Positions 1 through 7,649 of a stretch of 64,000 nt of DNA are shown one piece after another. The stretch comes from JACKJP01 sp050249695 (GTDB lineage Bacteria > Pseudomonadota > Alphaproteobacteria > Rhizobiales > Tepidamorphaceae): positions 868,001 through 932,000 of the forward strand of contig JBFWQA010000001.1 in the NCBI GenBank assembly GCA_050249695.1, in the 5' to 3' direction. Numbering within the stretch: the first letter of the stretch is position 1; each line of letters starts with the position of its first letter. The notes beneath the pieces were generated by a model. That model worked only from the letters and a program-made list of their open reading frames with translations, had not been told where the DNA came from and did no database searches. The position numbers and the translations under genes were made by a program.

Positions 1-164
1 CGATAGGTTTTCCGGTCCGGCGGCCGGCAAGAGGCAATGCCGGCGGCGCGAGGACCAGGGCGTCCCGTCTTTTTTGCTGTCCAGGGGACTGGAATAGCCA
101 AAAAACCCCGTGCTATAGAACCGCGCCGCGCCCAAGCGCGATGTTGGCGCGATGGCAGATGTTT

Positions 165-249
165 GCGGGCGTGGTGGAATTGGTAGACACGCGAGATTTA
201 GGTTCTCGTGGCGCAAGCCGTGGGGGTTCAAGTCCCTCCGCCCGCACCA
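165..249 (+). tRNA. tRNA-Leu (anticodon UAG)
   Basis: A complete cloverleaf with a 7-bp acceptor stem (GCGGGCG at the 5' end, CGCCCGC at 239-245), discriminator A246 and encoded CCA at 247-249. The anticodon stem CGAGA/UCUCG encloses the loop UUUAGGU, giving anticodon UAG, which reads CUA and probably other CUN codons. The long variable arm typical of tRNA-Leu is present. A possible -10 element (TATAGA, 114-119) lies upstream, but I cannot find a convincing -35. The first 110 bases hold only GC-rich hairpin sequence and a T-run near 69-75 that may terminate an upstream gene outside the window. Confidence 0.96.
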
Positions 250-327
250 CGACGATGCCCGACAAGACCTCAAGACCCGCCGTTTGGTGACGCCGGGAAT
301 GAATTCAAGCCAGAGAGCAATATGACG

Positions 328-1836
328 ATGCAAGTATCCGAGACCCTCAATGAAGGGTTGAAACGTGAATTGAAGATCACGATCCCGGCGAACGAGCTGG
401 ATCGCCGGCTCAATGGCCGCCTGGAGCAACTCAAGGACAAGGTCCGCATTCCCGGCTTCCGTCCCGGCAAGGTGCCCGTCGCGCATCTGAAGCGTGTCTA
501 CGGCCGTTCGGTGATGGCGGAAGTGATCCAGGAATCGGTCGACGAGGCTTCCCGCCAGGCGCTCGAGGAGCGTCAGGAGAAGCCGGCGCTGCAGCCGCAG
601 ATTTCCTTCAGCGAGGACGAGAAGGAAGTTGAAAGCGTCATTTCCGGAAAGACCGATCTGGCCTATTCGATGGCATTCGAGGTTCTTCCCGACTTCGAGG
701 TGAAGGATTTTTCCAACCTGAAGCTGGAGAAGGTGTCCGCCGAGGTCAGCGATCGCGAGATCGATGAATCGCTGGAGCAGATCGCCAGGCAGAATCGTCC
801 TTTCGATCCCAAGGACGGGGCTGCCGAGGAGGGCGACAGGCTGATCTTCGACTATCTGGGCAAGATCGACGGCGTCCCCTTCGAGGGCGGGGCCGATACC
901 GATTCACAGATCGTCATCGGCTCCAAGGCCTTCATTCCCGGCTTTGAAGAGCAGCTCGTCGGCATGAAGGCGGGCGACGAAAAGACGATCACAGTGACAT
1001 TCCCCGATCCGTATCAGGCGGCCCATCTCGCCGGCAAGGAGGCGACATTCGACGTCGCGGTGAAGGAAGTGGCGACCCCCGGCGAATCCCCGATCGACGA
1101 CGAACTTGCAAAGAAGCTCGGCCTTGAATCGCTCGACGCCCTCAAGTCCGCGATACGCGAGCAGATCTCGAAGGAGTTCGAGAACCATTCGCGCGAGCGT
1201 CTGAAACGGCAGCTTCTGGACGCGCTGGACGAGGCCTACAGTTTCGATCTGCCCCAGGCGCTGGTGGACCAGGAGTTCGAACAGATATGGAACCAGGCGA
1301 CGGGCGAGATGGAGCGTGCCGGCCGCAGCTTTGCTGACGAGGAGACAACCGAGGAAGACGCGCGCGAGGAATACCGCAAGATCGCCGTGCGCCGCGTCCG
1401 TCTGGGCCTGCTTCTGTCGAAGATCGGCGAAGATGGTGAGGTTCAGGTCACCGACGAGGAGACCAACAAGGCGATGATCGAAACCCTGCGCCAGTATCCC
1501 GGCCAGGAGCAGCAGGTGTGGGAGTTCTACCAGAAGAACCCGCAGGCCGTGGCATCGCTGCGCGCGCCGCTCTTCGAGAACAAGGTCGTCGACTACATTG
1601 TCTCCAAGGCGGACGTGACGGAGAAGAAGGTCAGCCGCGAAGAACTTTACCATGACCTTCACGATCACGATCACGATCATGACCACGGGCATCATCACCA
1701 TCACGGGCACGATCACCATCACCACGATCATGACCACGGTCACGACCACGACCACGATCACGATCATGGCGAGAAGGCCAAGCCGAAGAAGAAGGCCGCA
1801 CCCAAGAAGGCGGCCAAGAAGGCTGGCGACGAGTAA
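328..1836 (+). CDS. tig: Trigger factor with histidine-rich C-terminal tail
   Basis: Ribosome-associated chaperone and peptidyl-prolyl isomerase that meets nascent chains at the exit tunnel. The N-terminal ribosome-binding domain carries the signature GFRPGKVP at residues 43-50. An FKBP-type domain follows (DYLGKIDG and GGADTDSQ region), then the helical C-terminal chaperone body ending around residue 440. The start at 328 (MQVSETLNEG) fits the family N-terminus; an in-frame ATG two codons upstream at 322 is the alternative. Residues 442-480 are almost only His and Asp with a few Gly (23 His), followed by a Lys/Ala tail. Lys/Ala-rich tails are common in alphaproteobacterial trigger factors, but the His/Asp block is unusual and resembles the metal-binding tails of SlyD or HypB. 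A terminator follows before clpP. Confidence 0.95.
   Translation: MQVSETLNEGLKRELKITIPANELDRRLNGRLEQLKDKVRIPGFRPGKVPVAHLKRVYGRSVMAEVIQESVDEASRQALEERQEKPALQPQISFSEDEKEVESVISGKTDLAYSMAFEVLPDFEVKDFSNLKLEKVSAEVSDREIDESLEQIARQNRPFDPKDGAAEEGDRLIFDYLGKIDGVPFEGGADTDSQIVIGSKAFIPGFEEQLVGMKAGDEKTITVTFPDPYQAAHLAGKEATFDVAVKEVATPGESPIDDELAKKLGLESLDALKSAIREQISKEFENHSRERLKRQLLDALDEAYSFDLPQALVDQEFEQIWNQATGEMERAGRSFADEETTEEDAREEYRKIAVRRVRLGLLLSKIGEDGEVQVTDEETNKAMIETLRQYPGQEQQVWEFYQKNPQAVASLRAPLFENKVVDYIVSKADVTEKKVSREELYHDLHDHDHDHDHGHHHHHGHDHHHHDHDHGHDHDHDHDHGEKAKPKKKAAPKKAAKKAGDE
1651..1770 (+). repeat. Hexamer-like CAC/CAT-GAT/GAC repeat encoding the His/Asp tail of trigger factor
   Basis: A 120-bp run of alternating His (CAC/CAT) and Asp (GAT/GAC) codons interrupted by Gly codons, for example CACGATCACGATCACGAT at 1660-1677. 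It stays in the tig reading frame throughout. The period is mostly 6 bp, so gain or loss of units would keep the frame open and change only the number of His-Asp pairs. On the opposite strand it reads as an Ile/Val run that is not a gene. Confidence 0.85.
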
Positions 1837-1855
1837 CGGCCCCGGGGCTGTTGTG

Positions 1856-1892
1856 GACGCCGGTGGACAATCCGGCGTCTCAACCCTTTTTT
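1856..1892 (+). terminator. Probable rho-independent terminator after tig
   Basis: Perfect 8-bp stem GACGCCGG (1856-1863) and CCGGCGTC (1872-1879) around an 8-nt loop, followed after 7 nt by a run of six T. It separates tig from clpP. Confidence 0.6.
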
Positions 1893-2003
1893 CGTGTTCC
1901 GCGTAGGCATATGTATCCGCAATGCGGCGATGGCGCCGCGACGATTCGCCGGCGCTCCGGTAGCGGCCGATGGGCGGGTCGAAGCCGAGGAAGGAATAAG
2001 CGA

Positions 2004-2633
2004 ATGCGCGATCCGATCGATACCTACAACAGCTATCTCGTTCCGATGGTGATCGAGCAGACGGCGCGCGGCGAACGCTCTTTCGACATTTACTCGCGCC
2101 TTCTCAAGGAGCGGATCATTTTTGTGACGGGCCCGGTTGAGGACAACATGGCCTCGCTGATCGTTGCCCAGCTTCTCTTTCTGGAGTCGGAGAACCCGAA
2201 GAAAGAGATCGCGATGTACATCAATTCGCCCGGCGGCGTCGTGAGCTCGGGGTTGTCCATCTACGATACGATGCAGTTCATTCGTCCGGCGGTGTCGACG
2301 CTCTGCACGGGCCAGGCTGCCTCTATGGGGTCTCTGCTGCTTTGCGCGGGCGAAAAGGATATGCGCTTTGCGCTGCCGAATGCTCGAATCATGGTGCATC
2401 AGCCCTCCGGCGGCTTCCAGGGGCAGGCCTCCGACATCGAGCGCCACGCGCAGGACATCATCAAGATCAAGCGCCGGCTGAATGACATTTACGTGAAGCA
2501 TACCGGCCAGAGCCTGGAAACCGTCGAGACGACACTCGATCGCGATCACTTCATGACTGCCGACGAGGCGGCCAAATGGGGTATTATCGACAAGGTGATC
2601 GATAAACGTTCCGAGCCGGAGAAGTCGGCCTGA
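2004..2633 (+). CDS. clpP: ATP-dependent Clp protease proteolytic subunit
   Basis: Serine peptidase that forms the double heptameric barrel degrading substrates unfolded by ClpX or ClpA in the cytoplasm. The 209-aa length is typical. The catalytic triad is visible as Ser107 (QAASMGS), His132 (IMVHQPSGG) and Asp181 (DRDHFM). The INSPGGVVSSG oxyanion strand is at about 74-84. The start at 2004 is preceded by an AAGGA Shine-Dalgarno near 1991; upstream in-frame codons back to 1851 run through the tig terminator and are not credible. It is followed 228 bp later by clpX, its partner unfoldase, in the usual order. Confidence 0.97.
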   Translation: MRDPIDTYNSYLVPMVIEQTARGERSFDIYSRLLKERIIFVTGPVEDNMASLIVAQLLFLESENPKKEIAMYINSPGGVVSSGLSIYDTMQFIRPAVSTLCTGQAASMGSLLLCAGEKDMRFALPNARIMVHQPSGGFQGQASDIERHAQDIIKIKRRLNDIYVKHTGQSLETVETTLDRDHFMTADEAAKWGIIDKVIDKRSEPEKSA

Positions 2634-2861
2634 TTACCGTCGGGTATTGCGTGGTCGGGGCAATGGCGCGTTAAGGTGAATGAAATTTCACCATTAATGA
2701 AATCTTGATCAGCCCGCCCCCAACATGCTTGCATTGGATCACGGCGTGGCCATGATCGTTGAGGCAGTCGGCGATTCCGCTGCCTGTTACCGCGGTTTCG
2801 CGCGGTGAGATGCCGGTTTGACGGCAAGACGGAGGCCATTGGGCCCCGGGAGTGACATGAG

Positions 2862-4127
2862 ATGAGCAAATCCGATAGCGGCGAATCCAAGAGCACCCTT
2901 TACTGCTCTTTCTGCGGCAAGAGCCAGCATGAGGTTCGCAAGCTGATCGCGGGACCAACCGTATTCATCTGCGATGAATGCGTGGAACTGTGCATGGACA
3001 TCATCCGCGAGGAGAACAGATCCTCGCTGGTCAAGACGAGCGACGGCGTGCCGACGCCGAAAGAGATACGTACCGTTCTCGACGACTACGTGATCGGACA
3101 GGAGCATGCCAAGAAGGTGCTCTCCGTGGCGGTGCACAACCACTACAAGCGTCTGAACCACGCAGCCAAGAACGCCGACGTCGAACTGGCCAAGTCGAAT
3201 ATCCTGCTGATCGGGCCGACTGGCTGCGGCAAGACGCTGCTCGCGCAGACCCTTGCGCGCATTCTGGACGTGCCTTTTACGATGGCCGACGCCACCACGC
3301 TGACGGAAGCGGGCTATGTCGGCGAGGATGTCGAGAACATCATCCTGAAGCTGCTGCAGTCGGCGGACTACAATGTCGAGCGCGCCCAGCGCGGCATCGT
3401 CTATATCGACGAGGTCGACAAGATCAGCCGCAAGTCGGACAACCCGTCGATCACGCGGGACGTGTCGGGCGAGGGCGTGCAGCAGGCGTTGCTGAAGATC
3501 ATGGAAGGCACCGTCGCAAGCGTTCCGCCCCAGGGCGGCCGCAAGCACCCGCAGCAGGAATTCCTGCAGGTGGATACGACCAATATCCTGTTCATCTGCG
3601 GTGGCGCCTTCGCTGGTCTCGACAAGATCATTTCCGCGCGCGGCGTTTCGACGTCCATCGGCTTTTCGGCGGATGTGAAGTCGCTGGACGACCGGCGCAC
3701 GGGCGAGATTTTCCGCGAGGTAGAGCCGGAAGATCTGCTGAAATTCGGTCTGATCCCGGAATTCATCGGCCGTCTGCCGGTGCTGGCAACACTGGAAGAT
3801 CTCGACGAGGAAGCCCTCGTGCAGATCCTGTCGGAGCCGAAGAACGCCCTGGTCAAGCAATATCAGCGGCTGTTCGACATGGAAGGCGTGGAACTGTCGA
3901 TTTCCGAAGAGGCCCTTCGCGCCATTGCCCGTCGGGCGATCGATCGCAAGACAGGCGCGCGTGGCCTGCGCTCGATCATGGAGGCGATCCTGCTCGACAC
4001 CATGTTCGACTTGCCCGGGCTTGAGGGCGTGGACGAAGTGGTCATCAGCCCGGAAGTCGTCGATGGCAGCGCCAGACCGCTATACATCTATGCCGACCGC
4101 GCGGAGAGCGTCGAAAACTCAGCCTGA
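2862..4127 (+). CDS. clpX: ATP-dependent Clp protease ATP-binding subunit ClpX
   Basis: AAA+ unfoldase that recognises tagged proteins and threads them into ClpP. The N-terminal zinc-binding domain has Cys15, Cys18, Cys37 and Cys40. Walker A GPTGCGKT is at 118-125, the pore-loop motif GYVGEDVE follows, and Walker B is IVYIDEVDKI. The RKH loop appears as GGRKHPQQ. The length of 421 aa is standard. The 228-bp gap from clpP contains an 8-bp direct repeat (AATGAAAT at 2679 and 2696) and a short hairpin (GGTGAA/TTCACC, 2675-2692), so clpX may have its own promoter. Confidence 0.97.
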   Translation: MSKSDSGESKSTLYCSFCGKSQHEVRKLIAGPTVFICDECVELCMDIIREENRSSLVKTSDGVPTPKEIRTVLDDYVIGQEHAKKVLSVAVHNHYKRLNHAAKNADVELAKSNILLIGPTGCGKTLLAQTLARILDVPFTMADATTLTEAGYVGEDVENIILKLLQSADYNVERAQRGIVYIDEVDKISRKSDNPSITRDVSGEGVQQALLKIMEGTVASVPPQGGRKHPQQEFLQVDTTNILFICGGAFAGLDKIISARGVSTSIGFSADVKSLDDRRTGEIFREVEPEDLLKFGLIPEFIGRLPVLATLEDLDEEALVQILSEPKNALVKQYQRLFDMEGVELSISEEALRAIARRAIDRKTGARGLRSIMEAILLDTMFDLPGLEGVDEVVISPEVVDGSARPLYIYADRAESVENSA

Positions 4128-4158
4128 CAGCCGCGGTGGTTGCCTGTTGGAGCCAGAA

Positions 4159-4187
4159 GCGGCGGCGAATTTCTCATTCGCCGCCGC
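4159..4187 (+). terminator. Strong 12-bp hairpin between clpX and lon (terminator-like, no U-tract)
   Basis: Perfect inverted repeat GCGGCGGCGAAT (4159-4170) and ATTCGCCGCCGC (4176-4187) with a 5-nt loop TTCTC. It lies 32 bp after the clpX stop. No T-run follows, so it could be a weak terminator, an mRNA 3'-end stabiliser or a partial read-through barrier. Confidence 0.5.
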
Positions 4188-4249
4188 GCTGCTTTGCGCG
4201 ACGCATTTGTGACGAGATCCGCCCAACCGGGGACATTTCGCATGCGCCA

Positions 4250-4278
4250 CTGGTTTTTGCGCTGCAATGGCCCATATT
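4250..4278 (+). promoter_or_regulatory. Possible heat-shock (sigma-32-like) promoter of lon
   Basis: CCCATATT at 4271-4278 matches the -10 consensus of sigma-32 promoters (CCCATNT). The corresponding -35 position holds CTGGTT (4250-4255), only a partial match to CTTGAA, 15 bp upstream. It lies about 30 nt before the lon start, which fits the known heat-shock induction of lon, but the -35 is weak. Confidence 0.28.
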
Positions 4279-4306
4279 AACGACAGATTGAAGACAGGAG
4301 ATTCGT

Positions 4307-6724
4307 GTGACCAAACGAACTTCATCCCTCCCGGAACAGACCGGCGACACGCTCCCCGTGCTGCCGTTGCGCGACATTGTCGTGTTCCCGCACATGATCG
4401 TGCCGCTCTTTGTCGGCCGCGAAAAATCCATTCGCGCGCTCGACGAGGTGATGCGGAATGAGAAACAGATCCTTCTGGCAACCCAGAGGGATGCCGCGGA
4501 AGACGATCCGACCGCGGAAGGCATCTATCAGACCGGCACCATCGCCACCGTCCTGCAATTGTTGAAGCTACCCGACGGCACGGTGAAAGTGCTGGTGGAA
4601 GGGTCCGGCCGCGCCGCGATTCGCAATTTCCGCGAGAACGATTCTTATTTCGAGGCTGACGTCGCGCGTCTTGAAGACGCCAAGGACGATGCGGTCGAAG
4701 TGGAGGCGCTCGCACGTTCCGTCATCGCCGAGTTCGACAACTATGTGAAGCTGAACAAAAAGGTGTCGCCGGAAGTTCTCGGTGCGGTCTCGCAGATCGA
4801 GGACTATGCGAAACTGGCCGATACCGTCGCCTCGCATCTGGCGATCAAGCTCGCCGACAAACAGGAGTTGCTGGAACTGGATTCGGTTTCGGCGCGGCTG
4901 ACCCGCGTCCTCCAGCTGATGGAAGGCGAGATCAGCGTCCTGCAGGTCGAGAAGCGCATCCGCGGCCGCGTCAAGCGGCAGATGGAGAAGACGCAGCGCG
5001 AGTACTATCTGAACGAGCAGATGAAGGCCATTCAGAAGGAACTCGGCGACGAGGAGGGGCGCGACGAGCTCGGTGAGCTTGAAGAGCGCATCACCAGGAC
5101 GAAGCTGACCAAGGAAGCGCGGGACAAGGCCCAGGCCGAGCTCAAGAAGCTGAGGCAGATGAGCCCCATGTCGGCCGAAGCCACCGTCGTGCGCAACTAT
5201 CTGGATTGGATGTTGTCGATTCCGTGGGGCAAGAAGTCCCGCGTGAAGAAAGACCTGAATCTGGCGCAGGACGTGCTCGATACCGATCACTACGGGCTGG
5301 AGAAAGTCAAGGACCGCATCGTCGAGTATCTCGCCGTGCAGAGTCGGGCCAACAAGCTGAAGGGGCCGATCCTGTGCCTCGTCGGCCCTCCCGGCGTCGG
5401 CAAGACATCGCTCGGCAAATCGATTGCCCGCGCCACGGGACGCGAATTCGTGCGCGTGTCGCTCGGCGGCGTGCGGGACGAGGCGGAGATTCGCGGTCAC
5501 CGGCGGACCTATATCGGCTCCATGCCGGGCAAGATCATCCAGTCGATGCGCAAGGCGAAGACGGTCAATCCGTTGTTCCTGTTCGACGAGATCGACAAGA
5601 TGGGCGCCGACTTCCGTGGCGATCCTTCGTCCGCTCTGCTCGAGGTGCTGGATCCGGAACAGAACAACACGTTCAACGATCACTATCTCGAGGTCGACTA
5701 CGATCTTTCCAACGTCATGTTCGTGACGACGGCGAATACGCTGAACATCCCTGCGCCCTTGATGGACCGCATGGAAATCATCCGTATCGCCGGTTACACC
5801 GAGCAGGAAAAGGTGGAGATCGCGCGACGTCACCTGATCCCGGAGACCATTGCCGAGCACGGGCTGAAAGAGAAGGAAATCGTCATCACCGACGATGCGC
5901 TGGAGACGATATTGCGCCGCTACACCCGCGAGGCGGGCGTGCGCAATCTGAAGCGCGAACTCGCCACGATCGCCCGCAAGGTGGTCAAGGAACTGATGAT
6001 GTCGAAGAAGAAGACGGTGAAGGTCACCGCCAAGAATCTCGACGACTATCTGGGCGTGCCGCGCTATCGCTTCGGCCAGGCCGAGATGGAGGATCAGGTC
6101 GGGGTGGTGACCGGGCTTGCGTGGACCGAGGTCGGCGGCGAACTGCTGACGATCGAGGGCGTGCTGATGCCCGGCAAGGGCAAGATGAACGTCACCGGCA
6201 ATCTGCGGGACGTGATGAAGGAATCGATCCAGGCGGCAACGGCATATGTGCGCTCCCGTTCTGTCGATTTCGGCATATTGCCGCCCCTGTTCGAGAAGCG
6301 CGACATCCACGTCCACGTGCCTGAGGGCGCAACTCCGAAGGACGGACCGTCGGCGGGCGTTGCCATGGCCACCGCGATCGTCTCGGTCATGACCGGCATC
6401 CCGGTGCGCCGCGACGTTGCGATGACGGGCGAGATCACGCTGCGCGGCAGGGTTCTGCCGATCGGCGGCCTGAAGGAGAAGCTGCTGGCCGCGCATCGGG
6501 GCGGGATCAAGACCGTGATCATTCCCGAGGAAAACGCAAAGGATCTGGCGGACATCTCGGAGAATGTGAAGAGCGGCCTTGAAATCCTGCCGGTGTCGAG
6601 GATGGAGGAAGTGCTGAAGATCGCGCTGACCGAAAAGCCGACACCGGTCGCGTGGACCGAGGACGAGAAGGCGACGGTCACGGGCGACGTGAAGGAGGAC
6701 CCTTCGGGCCTGACGGCACACTAA
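4307..6724 (+). CDS. lon: ATP-dependent protease Lon
   Basis: Hexameric AAA+ serine protease that degrades misfolded and regulatory proteins in the cytoplasm. The N-terminal substrate-binding domain (LPVLPLRDIVVFPHM) is followed by a coiled helical region, the ATPase domain with Walker A GPPGVGKT at 360-367 and Walker B LFLFDEIDKM, and the C-terminal protease domain with the catalytic dyad Ser682 (PKDGPSAG) and Lys725 (GGLKEK). The start codon is GTG at 4307, with AGGAG (4296-4300) six bases before it. The length of 805 aa is normal. It is monocistronic, ending at a strong terminator before hupB. Confidence 0.97.
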   Translation: MTKRTSSLPEQTGDTLPVLPLRDIVVFPHMIVPLFVGREKSIRALDEVMRNEKQILLATQRDAAEDDPTAEGIYQTGTIATVLQLLKLPDGTVKVLVEGSGRAAIRNFRENDSYFEADVARLEDAKDDAVEVEALARSVIAEFDNYVKLNKKVSPEVLGAVSQIEDYAKLADTVASHLAIKLADKQELLELDSVSARLTRVLQLMEGEISVLQVEKRIRGRVKRQMEKTQREYYLNEQMKAIQKELGDEEGRDELGELEERITRTKLTKEARDKAQAELKKLRQMSPMSAEATVVRNYLDWMLSIPWGKKSRVKKDLNLAQDVLDTDHYGLEKVKDRIVEYLAVQSRANKLKGPILCLVGPPGVGKTSLGKSIARATGREFVRVSLGGVRDEAEIRGHRRTYIGSMPGKIIQSMRKAKTVNPLFLFDEIDKMGADFRGDPSSALLEVLDPEQNNTFNDHYLEVDYDLSNVMFVTTANTLNIPAPLMDRMEIIRIAGYTEQEKVEIARRHLIPETIAEHGLKEKEIVITDDALETILRRYTREAGVRNLKRELATIARKVVKELMMSKKKTVKVTAKNLDDYLGVPRYRFGQAEMEDQVGVVTGLAWTEVGGELLTIEGVLMPGKGKMNVTGNLRDVMKESIQAATAYVRSRSVDFGILPPLFEKRDIHVHVPEGATPKDGPSAGVAMATAIVSVMTGIPVRRDVAMTGEITLRGRVLPIGGLKEKLLAAHRGGIKTVIIPEENAKDLADISENVKSGLEILPVSRMEEVLKIALTEKPTPVAWTEDEKATVTGDVKEDPSGLTAH

Positions 6725-6761
6725 GCCGGCTAACAAGCGGCATTTTCATGCTGCACTGCCG

Positions 6762-6788
6762 AAAAAGCCCGGATTTCCGGGCTTTTTT
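6762..6788 (+). terminator. Rho-independent terminator after lon
   Basis: Stem AAGCCCGG (6765-6772) and CCGGGCTT (6777-6784) with an ATTT loop, preceded by A-run and followed by a T-run to 6788. The flanking A and T runs extend the helix. Confidence 0.9.
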
Positions 6789-6806
6789 GCTTGTGGAGAA
6801 TGCGAA

Positions 6807-6835
6807 TTGACTTGCTTTTTGGTTGGCTTCAACAA
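6807..6835 (+). promoter_or_regulatory. Possible promoter of hupB
   Basis: TTGACT (6807-6812) is a good -35. The -10 position 17 bp downstream reads CAACAA, a poor match, so only the -35 half is persuasive. It lies 58 bp before the hupB start and just after the lon terminator. Confidence 0.25.
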
Positions 6836-6893
6836 GACTGTCTCCCATTGAAAGAATACGATTCGTAGAGGCCAGCCACGAAAGGATAGCGAT

Positions 6894-7169
6894 ATGAACA
6901 AGGCTGAACTCGTTGCGGCGGTCGCCGATGAAACCGGATTGACCAAGCAGGCCGCAGGGGAAGCGGTGGACGCCACGTTCGCGGCCATCACAGGCGCCCT
7001 CAAGAAGGGTGATGAGGTCAAGATTCCGGGCTTCGGCGGATTTGCCGTGACCCAGACCAAGGCCCGTACCGGACGCAATCCACTCACCGGCGCGACCATC
7101 CAGGTGAAAGCATCCAAGCGGCCGAAATTCAAGGTCGGCAAGGCACTCAAGGACGCGGTGGCGGGCTAA
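6894..7169 (+). CDS. hupB: DNA-binding protein HU
   Basis: Small basic nucleoid protein that dimerises and bends DNA without strict sequence specificity. The 91-aa length, the MNKAELVAAVA start, the GFGGFAV turn and the DNA-embracing arm with the conserved RTGRNPLTG motif are all characteristic. It is a single-gene unit between the lon terminator and its own terminator at 7204-7240, followed by tRNA-Val and tRNA-Asp. Confidence 0.95.
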   Translation: MNKAELVAAVADETGLTKQAAGEAVDATFAAITGALKKGDEVKIPGFGGFAVTQTKARTGRNPLTGATIQVKASKRPKFKVGKALKDAVAG

Positions 7170-7203
7170 GACGCGTTTCAAAGCCTGCTTGTCAATACCG
7201 GCG

Positions 7204-7240
7204 CCCCGCGCGGAGGACATCTCGCGCGGGGTCTTGTTTT
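7204..7240 (+). terminator. Rho-independent terminator after hupB
   Basis: Perfect 9-bp GC-rich stem CCCCGCGCG (7204-7212) and CGCGCGGGG (7223-7231), 10-nt loop, then TCTTGTTTT. Confidence 0.88.
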
Positions 7241-7264
7241 GGGGTTGCGCCATCGGCCACGCGC

Positions 7265-7293
7265 TTGAGTCCGGGGGAGGGGTGTTGTATGCC
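7265..7293 (+). promoter_or_regulatory. Promoter of tRNA-Val
   Basis: TTGAGT (7265-7270), 17-bp spacer, TATGCC (7288-7293). The predicted start near 7300 leaves a short leader before the mature tRNA at 7335. Confidence 0.55.
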
Positions 7294-7334
7294 CTGAGCC
7301 GCGCCGGCGCGTGCGGCGGCATGACCTTTTCTGA

Positions 7335-7410
7335 GGGCGGTTAGCTCAGCTGGTAGAGCATCTCGTTTACACCGAGAGGGTCGGCGGTTCGATCCCGTCA
7401 CCGCCCACCA
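7335..7410 (+). tRNA. tRNA-Val (anticodon UAC)
   Basis: Acceptor stem GGGCGGU pairs with ACCGCCC (7400-7406), followed by A and encoded CCA (7408-7410). Anticodon stem UCUCG/CGAGA encloses UUUACAC, anticodon UAC. D-arm TTAGCTCAGCTGGTAGAGC and T-loop GTTCGATCC are canonical. Confidence 0.97.
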
Positions 7411-7441
7411 GAATCGAACGGAAAAACACCGTTCACGATGC

Positions 7442-7470
7442 TTGACTTGGACGGCGAACCTGCCTTAAGT
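7442..7470 (+). promoter_or_regulatory. Promoter of tRNA-Asp
   Basis: TTGACT (7442-7447, preceded by C as in the alphaproteobacterial CTTGAC consensus), 17-bp spacer, TTAAGT (7465-7470), 37 bp before the tRNA. Confidence 0.55.
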
Positions 7471-7507
7471 CACGCCCACTTCGACCCTCCCGGTCGGCGA
7501 TCCGAGA

Positions 7508-7584
<77 letters not shown>

Positions 7585-7649
7585 TTCCTTCAATACTTGC
7601 TGAAGCCTTCTGCCGCGTCGAGCGCCACGGTGCGCGGACAGCGGAGGGC

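Noticed and set aside
904..1767. Long minus-strand frame opposite tig beginning with an Ile/Val-rich stretch
   Set aside because: It is the antisense reading of the His/Asp repeat and of tig codons; tig has strong family evidence.
4568..6736. 722-codon minus-strand frame opposite lon
   Set aside because: High-GC antisense shadow, no recognisable domain and rich in His/Arg/Asp as expected from reverse-reading codons.
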